Under the pieces are notes generated by a model. It was not told where the DNA came from. It made no database searches and worked only from the letters and a program-made list of their open reading frames with translations. A program made the translations under genes and the position numbers. From the NCBI RefSeq assembly GCF_022458985.1, contig NC_061779.1, positions 11,296,501 to 11,360,500 on the forward strand: a stretch of DNA of 64,000 nt, written 5' to 3'. The DNA comes from Mugil cephalus. Lineage: Eukaryota > Chordata > Actinopteri > Mugiliformes > Mugilidae. Positions 13,061-25,900 of this stretch are shown one piece after another. How positions within the stretch are numbered: position 1 is the stretch's first letter; each line of letters begins with the position of its first letter.

Positions 13061-14400
13061 TATAACACAAAGTGACTAACAGAAACAACATACATACAAT
13101 TTACACACAAATCACTTGATTTTGCTAAAAGGATAAACACGAGTTAAGTTATAAACAGCTAAATTAACCTCTAAGAACTTCAACATGAGTTTAAAAACAT
13201 CAAATGAGACCCACTCCTCAAGTTTTAGATCATTTTGCAACATGTTCCAGATATAATTTCTCTAAATATTAGGAACAGATAGCAGTAAGATGTCCCATAA
13301 CCTCAAAGAATAGTTTCCAGTGCTTTTTTGTGAAATGAAGATACAGAGGTACGATGGAAAAAGGCCAAGAAATGCCCTGTAAATATAGGTGTACCAGTGA
13401 ATAAGCCCACGAGTGGACAATGCAGACCAATCAACCCGATCTTACAAGGTACAGTTACAACTATGAGATCTACGCTTAGTGATGAATCTCCATAATAAAT
13501 TGTGTCAGTGGCATTTAGGCACTGGGAGGAAGCATGTGTGTACAGCACATCACCGCAATCAAGTACAGACATGAATGCAGCAGCAACAAGTCGCCTTTTC
13601 GCCTCAAAAGAAAATCGAAAGTTATTTCTGAAGTAAAAACAAATTCAACTTCAGCTTCTGAACAAGGTGCTGCCACGGCAGAGAACATGTTGAGGAAGAG
13701 GTTTTTAGTTCTTAAGTCAAAAGGCTATTTAAGTAAAAGTACAAAGGTCTTAGAGTAACTAAGGAGAATGGTCAGTTTCACATGACATACACACACTTTT
13801 CAGTTCATTAAGACATAAGACACTGTTTATTGGGAAATACTGATGTGCAGTATTTGAGTAAATGTACTTAGTTATACTCAACCACTACATTCAGTTTAAA
13901 AACACATAACAGTACAACTGCACATGAGAAAAACTGTTTTCTTTATCAGGTTAAGAAACATTCGGTCCACATTTAAAATAAAAACTCAACTCAATCCATG
14001 ATTCATGAATAATATTAACTTCATATTTTACATTTGTAATTTGTAAAGCTTTTAGCTCATCCTACCTCATGATGCACAAATGCTTTTTCATTTAATACAA
14101 GATATTTGCTTTATAATAAAAATGTCAAGAAATTATTAAATTGTATAAATAATCACATGGGCAAATTCAATGTTATTCATTCATTATTTTTGTAATCAAG
14201 GCAAAGAAAGGCTGATTCATTTACAGGTTTTAAAATACCTACTGAGACTTATTACACACACTGTATTGCATTCGTCTCTTGCATATGTACTTTGCAAGTG
14301 ACTCTGTCTGCAGAGAGTATATTAGCTAACACAAGTAAGCCAATATACTGTGTTAGCTATTAGCTAACACAAGTTAGCTAATAAGACTTCCTCTCTGACA
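13061..14400. other. Intergenic spacer, no gene recognised
   Basis: The sequence is AT-rich between the klhdc10 promoter and the LINE fragment. Open frames of 60-90 codons occur on both strands but show no domain, splice structure or similarity that I recognise. At 14319-14384 the words TTAGCTAACACAAGT and TGTGTTAGCTA recur in direct and inverted copies, a small unstable-looking palindrome cluster. Confidence 0.5.
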
Positions 14401-14429
14401 GGAGGCAGCATGTGAGGCCGGGAAACCAC

Positions 14430-15075
14430 ATCTTAGACTCATGTACCATCAGCACAGGTTCCCATCAAGGCTGTGTCCTTTCACCTCTGCTCTTCTCCCT
14501 GTACACAAACGGCTGCAACTCCAATCACGAGTCTGTCAAGGCCAAGAAGTTTCCGCCTATAGGATGGGGATAGACCACCTGTTATTGAACGTTGACGGTG
14601 GAGATGATCGAAGAACACAGCCTCACTCCTCTCCGTCACTCTGTGTGACTCCACAATCAACACTGTAATGAACTTCCTGCAGCAGCGGAAGAGATTCAAC
14701 CTGCCAAAGACAATGATGGCGCACTTCTACTCTGCCATCACTGAGTCCACCCTCACCAACTCCATCACCGCCTGGTGCTGCAGCCTCTGGGGTGTGTTAT
14801 TCGCTCTGGAGAGAAGGTGATCGGCTCCAGTCTGAAGTCTCTGGATGAGTATGTGCACTTCCAGGACTCTGAAGCATGCAGCTAATATTGTGGCTGATCC
14901 CTCTCACCCTGGACACAGACTATTTAACAGACTCCTCTCTGGCAGGTGGCTGCAATCCATCGAGTACAGGACATCTCGCATTGCCATCAGTTTTTATCTA
15001 TCCATAGTGCATCCATTGAACAACACCAGGGCCCCCCATGAACACATCAAACCCACCACAATCCCACTGTAAATG
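14430..15075 (+). mobile_element. Degraded LINE reverse-transcriptase fragment (3' part of ORF2)
   Basis: Translation gives pieces of a non-LTR retrotransposon reverse transcriptase in changing frames. ISTGSHQGCVLSPLLFSLYT (RT block before the catalytic motif) starts near 14449. FNLPKTMMAHFYSAITEST with ITAW, the conserved post-RT region, lies near 14696-14780. DPSHPGHRLFNRLLSGR lies near 14900. The segment carrying the catalytic aspartates is deleted or scrambled, so the copy is dead. The layout resembles the L2/Rex1-type LINEs of fish; the exact clade is not determined. Confidence 0.75.
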
Positions 15076-15120
15076 TTCCTTTTGTTGTATATACAGTGAA
15101 TATATTTTTGTATATTTGAG

Positions 15121-15280
15121 TCTGTATATGTCTGAATCTCATCTCATCTCATCTCCTGCTGGTGCTTATCATCACCAGGGTCGTGGGGGTTGTTGGATCC
15201 TATCCCAGCTGTCATCGGGCGAGAGGCGGAGTAGAGTACACCCTGTACAGGTCACCGGTCTATCACAGGGCTGAGTGTGT
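15121..15280 (+). repeat. Dispersed fish repeat following the LINE fragment
   Basis: A (TCATC) run is followed by GGGTCGTGGGGGTTGTTGGA, then 'TATCCCAGCTGTCATCGGGC' and 'GAGGCGGAGTAGAGTACACC', then 'gtcaccggtctatcacaggg'. I recognise this string as a very common interspersed repeat in teleosts, but I cannot assign a family name from memory. Confidence 0.6.
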
Positions 15281-16370
15281 ATATGTTTACGATCTATTTT
15301 AGTTTATCTTATATTTTTTATGCAACAAACACCAAGGCAAATTCCTTGTATGTGCAAATATACTTGGCCTCTTTCTATTATTTTTAAATGGTTTCTAAAT
15401 ATATTAGCATTTGCACTTGTGTCCAGTGTCAGAGCATTTCTAACTGTGATTTGTCTGCTTGCTGGTTTAAAAAGTCCAGATAAACGGTATATTATATGTT
15501 ATAAAATTCTTGCACAAGATTTAGAGTACGACTTAACCAAGAGACCTTTGATTGGATTGAATGATTCCTTTGGATGAGCTGTGCTAAGATTCAACCTTTC
15601 CCCCATATCTTCGGGGGCTGCGTTGCTGACATGTTGTAAACTGGATTTGAGACTCACTGGGAGGAGCTCAAGATTAATCCCATGAAAAGCTACCAGAATT
15701 GTGACCAAGAGTTTTTTTCAGCGGACAATGGCACTGAATCAGACTTTCTTTTCTTTAAACTGCAGTTTACACTAGTACCACCAGTTTAACTTGATTCTGA
15801 GATAACCACACAATGGACTGCACATACTTTTAAGGGTCCACCGTATAGGAATTTCTCTCTGCAGTTCACCATAATATGTGGTAAAAATGTTAACCCGGGT
15901 ATTTTGACAGATCATCTTCCAGCAGACCCCTGGCCACAGTCGCTCTATTAATGTAATGCGCCCTCTCTGAATGATTTAACATAAGCCAATCATTAAAAAG
16001 TCCCTGGCAGTAAGGCAATCGTCAACAATCACCTGCAACCAAGTTAATATAATCAAACAAGAGAGTCGACATTTTGCTCCATCCAGTGATCCACTCATGA
16101 ATTTACAAAGGTCAAGCCTAATGCAAATGACAACGTGACTGAGAGATGAACGACATTCTCACCCTTTGTTTGTTCACACACGAGTGATTTAAAGAAGATG
16201 ACGGGATTCTCCTTTAGTTGATGTTGTCAGAGCCCGTTTTAATCTTACGTGTAAGTTGGGCAAGAATAAAATCCTGTTTTACTGTTCTGATCAACATAGA
16301 AACGTGATTAGAGAAATGTAACGAGATTACAGGTCACTCTGTGGGTGGACTTGCTACATGCTGCACACAT
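15281..16370. other. Intergenic spacer, no gene recognised
   Basis: Mixed-composition DNA with no repeat or gene that I recognise. Frames such as 15275-15577 are low-complexity and hydrophobic without support. Confidence 0.4.
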
Positions 16371-16371
16371 G

Positions 16372-16570
16372 CAGATCACTGAGATGTAACATTATGACCA
16401 CCTTTCTAATATAGTGTAGGTCTCCCTTGTGCCTCCAAACCAGTTGTGATTCATCAGAGAATGGACATGGACATACTGAGTGTGTCCTATGGTGTCTGGA
16501 AACAGGATGTTGTCAGTGGGGGCCTTTCTACGGCTTGAGAGGAGGGGCTGCGGTATTTTTGTGTCCCAGT
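16372..16570 (+). mobile_element. Tc1-like DNA transposon fragment
   Basis: The fragment starts with a decayed terminal repeat ('AACATTATGACCACC' at about 16388) followed by 'gtgtaggtctcccttgtgcc' and GTGTCCTATGGTGTCTGG. These are the known 3'-end words of fish Tc1-like elements of the 'ATTATGACCACC' type, with transposase encoded on the opposite strand. The copy is broken after about 200 bp. Two larger relatives occur near 49 and 50.5 kb. Confidence 0.65.
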
Positions 16571-19500
16571 ACTGATGCTATTGGTTACTGAATTTACCCC
16601 AGGATCAATAGCGTATCTATCTCTCTTACTGAGATGGACAGGGTAGTGTAGGACGGACATAAGTGAAACTTTTTCAAAGGTAGAACATGTACATGAAAGC
16701 AATATATAACTACTGATCAGTCTACAAAAGAATATATAGCTGCACTGTTAGCTTCTCTTCTGCTAATATTGCAGCGTGATTCTGGGGTTTCACCTGGGGA
16801 CTGAATAAGCTCTCGGCCAATTGCGGTGAACCCCACAGAGTCAATGTGTAATTTGTGGCCTCGTGACTGGCTCAGCAGAGATAGGGACGGAGCCTACTGT
16901 GTACAGGAAACTTAGATTGACAGGTCTACTGTGGCACTCTGTGTGAAACGGTGGCTGTTGAGACGGTTCCTGTATCACTGAATGACTGAAAGATAACATC
17001 TTCTGCCTCCATTTATCCCTTTACTACAATATGTTGGATTCATTTTATTGTGTATCTAAAGAAATTTAAATTTGTAGTGCAAAATTTGAAAAATATATAA
17101 AAAATGTCTAATCAACCAAAAGATTTGCGACCCCTCTGCAGTACCTCTGCGGACCCCCTAGTGGTCATGGACCCCCTGTTGAAGACCTAGTTACATAGTT
17201 GGTGTGTCTTATATGTTGTTTTTGGTGAAATCCAGATGATTGTCATCTTTATTTTGGAAATCAGAAATAATTCTGGTAAAATCTCTTTGACTTTCTAACT
17301 AAACCAATAGGACGATTCTTTGACCTTTGCACCAAACAGTACATGACCTTCTTTAGTATGGTTGAAAAACAAGCCTTTGCGACAATCTTTAGCAGAAACT
17401 ATATTTTTTAAAAAAAAATCTAAAATAGATAATCTTAAAGTGTGTTCTATACAAGTTTCCACTCACAGCCTCGACATGACTTCATTCAGAGCTCTGTGAA
17501 AAAAACTTCCATGAGACATGTTGGGTTCGTATTTAAGTATTCAAATTAAATTATAAAGAAGTCACTTGAATGACTGGTGAAGTCCAGTTGCCATTTGGTT
17601 TAGTTTTATTGTAGTTAAACTGTGTGAGACGGACACATACCTTTAGAGTTAAGTCACATGATATGAACTAAAGTGTGACTTTTTGTTTTCATGAACTGAA
17701 TCCTTTGTCATCTGTGAGCACATTTGCTATTGGGTTTGCATTGTGGTGCACAGATCTGAACTAGGGTGACACCGTTTTACAGCAACCAACCCATGCTCTG
17801 TATACACAGACACACACAGATACACACCCAAATATTTAGCATGGGTGTCAGCTCCAAGAGAATAGAAAAAGAGCAGGTGCTGTCACACTAAGGTACACAC
17901 ACATCTTTGCCAGTTAAATGTGTGGTCAGATACATTTTTCCTCCGCACCCACGGTTCTCCTCTTGGCTACAGTGTCAGAGTTTGTGAAAACACATGTTGT
18001 TTAGCTGCTCGTCTTATGACATGTAGAGGTAGTCACAGGTCATATGAGTCTCATGTGTCTAGAAAGTTACTTTTTCACAGATCTCAAATGTGTGTCAACC
18101 TGCCTGCATGAGGAGACTTATACACAAGTACTGCAGACGTAACCTGAAACACGGGGAGCCAACCTTTCACAAGCTTCTCTACTTGATAATGACTGTCTGT
18201 GATGTCAAGCCTAATTTTATTAGTGTGGAATCAGACATTTACACAAATATCATTATTATGTGTGCAACCATTGACAATATCTGCGTTAATATGAGGGAGG
18301 AGTGGAAAAACCTCAGGAAAAGTATAACAATAACCACTGACATTTATTGGATCGATCCCACCATTATCTAATTATTGTAGTGTTTTTTACTAATTACCAT
18401 TTGTTACCTGTGATATTTTTTTTTGTTTCTTTTGTACTTTAGAAGTGAAAAATATTTGTGTCTCTTTCACTGCAACTTTCAAACTCCACCTTCGACCATG
18501 CAATGATTATTCTCCAGTCACAGTGGGCGCCATGGCAGCATATGACAGCTTTTAATGCTACTGCAAAATCAATTTAGCTGAATCTCCAATTCTATATTCA
18601 AACTTTGTTCTGTGCAAATCTCAACTTAGACTGACCCTGATGAACGTATCCTGATCACAACCTTGTTCAGAGATTAACTCCCATGAAACATTTGGGTTCC
18701 CACGAAAGTGCATCAGGTCATAGACTAAGATGTTCTAATAGTTTGACTATGACTCACAGTCAAACTATGAGAACTAAAGAAGACAGCAATGTAGTGCCCG
18801 GACAATAACACTAACATTGTGAAGCAACCAAGCAATGCTTTGTATACACAATACACCCAAATATTTTTGTAGTTTATTGCTGTGTAGTGAAGAAAGTTTG
18901 ACCTGAATCCATTTGTTGTTATTACTGTGACTTTATTTATTAAATGACAGTTGTTATGTGCGATACAAATGTGTTAGTTTGTTCCTTTGTTTTTCCTTTT
19001 GAGTGAGGAATGCATTTAACGGCACATATCAATAATGTGTACTAGCATTTGAAAGGATGGTAAAAAGTATGATTCATAAGCTCATTTGCTACTTTATTAT
19101 GTACACTAGTGAAAAGGAACACAGTCCTGCACTAAATGTAATCCTCATGGAGGTGATGGTATTCAGCTTTAAAATGCAGTACTAATGAATACTATTGTGT
19201 TGTTTCTATTCTTTTTAGAAACTCGTTTTAATCAATGGGCTTGGCTAAATAATAAAAAACTCTCAAGGAAAGTTCAGTACAGTTTAACAACACCGTTTCA
19301 ACACAAAATGAACGTGTGAACCTAAAATTTAGTGCAGGACTGTTAAATTAAAATGCATTTGTCTTTACTAGGGTACCTAATGTTTTGTCAAGTGAATGTA
19401 AATCATGTGCAGAAACACAACTTTGGCCTCATGTGCCTATTTCAGAAGGCAGTGTTAGCGTAGAGCTACACATAATAGAACAGCACACAGGCACTTTGTA
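16571..19500. other. Intergenic spacer upstream of ube2h, no gene recognised
   Basis: About 2.9 kb of AT-rich sequence. A CTCF-like word on the minus strand (GACCCCCTAGTGG near 17153) and scattered ACACAC runs are the only structure I see. The longest open frame (18090-18371) lacks similarity or splice support. Confidence 0.4.
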
Positions 19501-19943
19501 TCTGAGCACCGATTAGGTGGCCTCGCAAAAATAAGACCGGAGTAAATTATGCACTTCCGCACAGCCCCGAATCTTCGCAGAAATGTGCGCAACAGCTTTA
19601 CTGAGTGTCACAGACGACACACCACCGGAGTGAGTCGTGTTCCTGGAGTGTATTTCTATGCGTGGGCCCCTCCTCTGCTCGGTCTGGTCGCTGGAGGTTG
19701 ATGTCACAGGCAGCGAGAGTCTCCAGGACAGGACACAACTAGGCAGAGCTGGTCAGAGAGGCACTCCGGATCCACTGAGGGCAGAAAAAGTGGGCGATGT
19801 TGCAGCTGGGATCTTGTTTGCGGACCCCGTGGGAAGACTGTTGATACAGTCCAGAGGGCTCGTAGGTATTTCCAGGCTGAGAGCTCGAGGTAGCGTTATA
19901 GCCGCAGTATTTTTAGATCACTTCTTGAAAGGAATACAAAAAA
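19501..19943 (+). promoter_or_regulatory. Probable ube2h 5' flank and 5' UTR
   Basis: Composition turns GC- and CpG-richer just upstream of the ube2h start codon at 19944. No TATA box is visible. The assignment rests only on position and composition. Confidence 0.4.
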
Positions 19944-22900
19944 ATGTCGTCTCCAAGTCCGGGCAAGAGGCGAATGGACACCGACGTGGTGAAACTGTAT
20001 CCTTTACAGTACATAAACAAGACGAAACGGCCAAAGGGGAACCTGCACGTCTTTCTTTCTGATAATTGTCAGCTGTCTGGTGGTGTTTAATTGCATAATT
20101 TGCTCCCGATGGCTGCTGTGAGGATGAGTGTTGTGTGGCCACTAGCTATGAGAGATTAAATAGGTTTTTAGTTTAAAGTGTGATAATGGACAGCCCCGGG
20201 TCTGAGGCTGGTGTGTGGGTTGGCAGATGGTAGCTAGTTAGCATAGCAGCGAGATATTCGCTTATTTAACATTTTATGCGGTCTGAACCCTGGTCTGAAC
20301 CCACTTGTCTGTTTTCTAGCTTTAGCATGCTAGCACGCTAGCAGTGGTCGCCCCGTTTGTTTCAATGGTGAATTATTACAGATAACTCAGTGCTAGCTCT
20401 GTTAGCCTTAGCTCCAAGGCGTTAAGTCAGCCAAAAAAATAAGCGACCCCATCGCACTGACAACACAATGTGAAGTACGGGCGAGGTTTTTTTTACATTT
20501 TGGAAACACTTATTCGGAAAGACACGTTTATTTTATCCGTGATTTGGGTAACGTTGTCGCCGCGATAGCTAGCCGTGTAGCATGCTAAGAGAGAACAATT
20601 AATTGAGGTCGGTGGAGAGACGATCTTGGACAAAAGCAAAACTCTGCAGCTAACTGTGGTTCGGTTTTAACGTCAACCAGCAGACGTAACACTTTGACAT
20701 TTTTCTTTGTTGTTTTTTTTTTTTTTTGCTCTTTGTTTTTAGTGATGCTTAAAAAACTATAAACCAAGAAGATAAACAAATCATTGATCACTGGACAAGT
20801 CACGCCACAAATACCGCAGTTTATTCAATAAAAATGTTTAACGAAAATTTATTTTATCTCAGTTTAGTGATGCTAAAAGAAAACATGGACGATAGTGTTC
20901 TTTCTGTATTTTTTTTTAATTTTTTTTGCAATAACAATCTTCTTTTCTTTCGCGATGTTTAAATTTGATGACAGCAAAGCGGAGAATTGTTCTCGCAAAT
21001 ATAGATTTGTGTGCTATTAGTCGTTATTTTTGGATTTCCGCCGAAGTTTTTGCATGAAAGGTTTCTGACAGCGTGAGCTGAATTGTTTTGTTTTTGTCCT
21101 GCAGCTAGATGCTGCTCTCTGATTGGTCAGCTTGTTACCATCCGGAACATGGCGGAGGGCGGGGCTTCACACACAGCTGATCGAGGAACAACAAGCGTGT
21201 TGGGGGCTGAAGGGATGGAGGGGGGGTTACATGCAGGGATGGGGGCTGGGAACATCCGTTCATGGCTGGGATAGGGCTGTACACACTGGAGCTGAGTCGA
21301 GGAACATGTTGTTTTTCATCCCAGAAGACGCGATGGGGACCACTCCCGAAACAGTTAGATAACTTGACGTAATTAAGTTGTTTAAATCGTGGATTCAGTT
21401 TTTTTTTTATATAGCAAACAAAATCTGAAAAACTAAAGACTTTAAATTGGCTCCTGAGAAATTAATGTCATTATTTGTAATCAGACATGATACGTCATAT
21501 TAATTAGTATTTTATTATGTGTTTTATATTGGAACAATATAAAAGAACAAAGAAATCCCTATCTGTTATGATTTTTATCAATAACAATTAGGGTAATATG
21601 CATAGTAAAATTAGTTTTTTTTAATATAAATTTAGACTTTTACTCAAAAACAGGCTTTGATCTAGTACTTAACAATTGTTATCTCTTTTCCACTGTTGGC
21701 TTTGCAGCATGGTAGCAATTGTCGCCCCATTTGTATCAGTAGAATAAACAACGGAGACTGTCAGGATTAAACCGTGACTGATAACTACACAACTACTTTT
21801 GACTACATAACAGGCTTGGACATTGACCTTGTGTTTAACATTATTCGTCTGAACCCACTAGTATGTCATTCACCTGATGTGGTCACTGTGGAAACAATAA
21901 TTATTATAAAATAAAACAAAAAAGCAGGTATTTAAGAACGACTGATCAAACCTGTTGTCAGCCAAAGCTGGTGAGACGCTTGTTGGAGTACTTAGAAACA
22001 CTTCTTTCATTGAATGACATATTTAAAGCATAAGAAGTATTTTAAGCTTATCGACGTCACCTCTTAAGTTCCCTTTTCTGGGGGCACGTTTGAAGTTCAG
22101 TTTTGTGGCTCTGACTGTCACTGTCTTGACCGTGTCTGACTCTGACATCTAATTCCCAAACGATCACAAAATATGCAAACAGGTCGGGGTTGAGGGCAGG
22201 TGAGGTGACTGGATGACACTTGGGCTAGAAACCTGAGAGGCAAATCAGTTGTCAGTCAGAGCATCCACTCCCTTTTAATTATGCATAACTTGAAGCTGTA
22301 ATAAGTTTTAATGTAATTAAAACAGGGTAGTTATATAAAAAATCCCCTTCATATCACGAATAGGTAGAAATCAGCCAAGCTGTGAACATGTTTATTTCTA
22401 CTCCCGTGTTGGACTTTTAAACATGGAGATCTCTGGGGATTCAAGCATAGTCTCCATAGTAACCAAACATTGACTTTATGTTTACTTTAGATCACCAGAG
22501 CTGTAATAAGTATGTGTGGTCCGACCACAAGATAACTATAGTATAACACTGAAATGGAAGCAGATTTAATGCTGCCCATATAAACTTTTTTTTTTTTTCC
22601 TGAAATGATGCTATGTGGTAATCGTATCCTGGTTCACTTTCACCACGTAATTATTGTGGAGATTAAGTCGAAAAATGCAAAATCTAAGAACAGATAACTG
22701 GAGTCGCTGAGGTAACACATGTTTTGATCCAGTTCTTGTTGTTGTATATCTTGTTACACCAGTTCCCAAACATCAGTTAAACACTGGTGGGTAAAGGACA
22801 ATTCCGTGCATAGTTTCATGTTGTGTCTTTAAATCAGATATAGGAGAATGAGCTAAACTGTGGCGTGTGTGTGTGTGTAATTTGATTTTGGCTTGCTGGC

Positions 22901-25900
22901 CTTCATTCCCGCTCCCAGATTTCACAGTCACCAGACGCATGTGGTGTAGTTCAGGCTTTTCTATATGTTTAATTTAATTGGACAAATGGAGATGGAGCAG
23001 ATATGATCACTGTCATGAGAACGAGGCAGAAATGGTCTAAAAAGCCTCTTTGTGTGAGAGGATGCTGCAGTGTGAGCTCATGTCAAGATAAAAGCTTTCC
23101 CTTGTGTAGTTACATTCCTCTTCCAGATCATATTCTTAGGTTTCTATGGATAACCCTTAGGGAAAAGCATAAGAGAGAGATGCACTTTTTTTTTTTTTTT
23201 TCCCTGCACAAATGAACATCTCTAACAGGTTTTATTTATAGGACCCGTTGCCTCAGATCACATTTAGAGCTATTCCGCCGACTCGGTCAGTAGTTTTGTA
23301 AAGTTTTTGAGCGTGAGAGCTTCTTTTTCGTCTCTTGCGGCGGATGATAACTGATGTTTTTGCCTCCTGACAGTTATGCAATCAAGCCGTCTCGTGTTGT
23401 TTGGGCTCCATCAGTTTAACTAAATTAGCGTTTGAACGTTTGCTTTGGTTGGGTTGTCGGATCGGAGGTGACAGAAGGATTTATGACGGGATGATGAAAC
23501 CGGGCGCAACAGTTACTTTTGTGGTTTTTGTGTGTGTCTGTGTGTGTGTCTGTCATTGTGTCACACTTGCACGGCCGTTGAGATAAAATAAACTTCACCT
23601 TGCTGTGTTGCTGTCAGACAGATGTCTCTGGCTGCCCCAACACGCTGTGATTATAAACTACTGGTTTCGTTTGTGTGAAGCTGCTCTTGTTGTGGGTGTT
23701 TTTCTTCCATCCTGTCTTATTGTGGCCGTGAGAGGAGCTGTTTGTTCGAGTTTACCTTATTGATCCCGTTGCCATGTCTGGTGTTGTTGATCTCATCTTT
23801 GAACTCCGGTCGGGCGAGTTCACGCAGACAAAGAGGGCGTTTGGCCGAACTAAAAGTCCATCCTGTTTTTGATCACGTCTTTTGTGAGTGTTAATTTTTC
23901 CTAAACCAGCCGTCAGCATTGAGAGCAAACACGAGGTCACCATCCTTAGTGGACTCAACGAGTTCGTGGTCAAGTTCCACGGACCGCCTGGAAGTAAGAG
24001 CCTCATACTGACTTTTATTTACCAGGTTTTAATTTGTGTTCTGTAATATAATCAAAGTTTACAATCACAATTATGTAACACAAACGTAAACACAATTTTA
24101 TAAGCATCCACGTGTAAACCGTTAAATTTCCTTTACTAATTACAATGATTTCAATCGTGTTGAAGAAATATTTTATAGATAATTTCACCTTCACGTGGTA
24201 GTTAAGCAATGTTTTCAACTATTTTAATGAATTATTGACCTTTTTCCTCTTTTTTCTTTTAGCACCGTATGAAGGAGGCGTGTGGAAGGTTCGAGTGGAT
24301 CTACCAGATAAATACCCCTTCAAATCCCCATCAATAGGTATAAAATATTTGCTGAATCAGAAGCCACACAGCCACAAGTGAGCGTTGCTCCATCGTGTTA
24401 TGTGTTAAATCATGTTTTGTTTTTTTTTCCTTTTAGGATTCATGAATAAAATCTTTCATCCCAACATCGATGAAGCGTAAGTCGGACAACTTGAGACACG
24501 CAGCGTGTGTTTTAAACTTTCTGTTGAAGCAGCCGAGGTGGTGACGACCGACTGAGTTTAATGGAAAAGACGTTGCAGCTTTATGTGAATCATGATTTAA
24601 ATGTTTGACGTCTGTAGAGGGTTTTCACTGCGTGCCATCAGCACATCATAAATCTGGAAGATGCCACGTTGGAGGCACTCAACCTCCAAGGTAAACAAAG
24701 AGACTGAAGTAGGTGGTGGAAAATGAAGAACTATTGTCGTGTACAACATTTAGAATTGTACAGGCTGCAAAAAGTTATTATAAAGTAGGGAGAACGGTGG
24801 CAAAGGTTATCAGAGGGAAGGTTGTTGCAAATTTTTTCGGCCCATTTCTTGTCAGGTAATTGAAATGTTGTTAGCGACGACTCTTTACTAATTTTCTAGT
24901 TTAATGATTATAATATAATTCATATCAAGCTAAATGTTTCTTCAGGTGACCTTTGTTGACCTGTCATTCCAACAGATGGAACCAAATCAGAGTCGTCCTT
25001 TTGATAAAGGTCTTTTTAAAGGACTTTTAGAGGAAAATGAGAACCAAAAATACAGCAGATTTTATCTCAGTACATTAGAAAATTAGTTAAGAGTCACTGA
25101 TATCAACAGTTCAATTACCTGGCAAGAAATGGGTCGAACAAATTCGGATGTTTTCCAAACTTTTGCCTGCAGAACCCGGTTTAGCTTTACTAACCACGAG
25201 CACCTCTTTTACTCTGAGTCTGGCATTGTTCTCCCTGATTTGTACCAACATTAATTCACCATTTTCCATGATCTACTTCAGTCTTCGCCAAGTGAGTCCA
25301 ACATGGCGACTTCCACATTGAAAACACGCTGATGACTTACGCTGTGAAAACCCTCTGTAGAGGAATATTAATCCGGTGTGATGTCGGTTCGTGTTTTGCG
25401 TCATTCAATGACAGTGTTGTCTCTTTCTTCAGGTCAGGGACTGTGTGTTTAGATGTCATTAACCAGACATGGACAGCTCTCTATGGTAAGTCACTGTCAG
25501 TGCTCGTTAAAGTGTCAGACAGGAACGGCCAATAAAGAGAGCGGCTTATACCACAGCACCTCAGTAGAGCCACTTGAGCCAGAGCGCCTCGGTTTAATCG
25601 GCTTACGATTTAGTGATAACTGCTGCTTGTGTTAAGGTCATTGAGAACTGATAGATGAGATGGGACCGAGAGGTCTCTGGACGGACTCACCTGGAGGGGA
25701 TTCGTCTCACTTCGTTTGATTGTTTCAACGAGACCATAATTAAATTAAACTAATATCCAGATTATATTGTTTATATTGAAGAACTTTAACTATTTTTATT
25801 TCGTCTGATATTCTGACCCTGAGGAGAAAGACAGCGGAGAGATCTGTTGATTGGTTTTCATCCAGAGCTTGTTTGTTTGTGTTCTGGACTCACGCTGTAC

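Noticed and set aside
13303-13758. Overlapping frames on both strands in the klhdc10-ube2h spacer.
   Set aside because: No family recognised and no splice structure; probably an unclassified old repeat.
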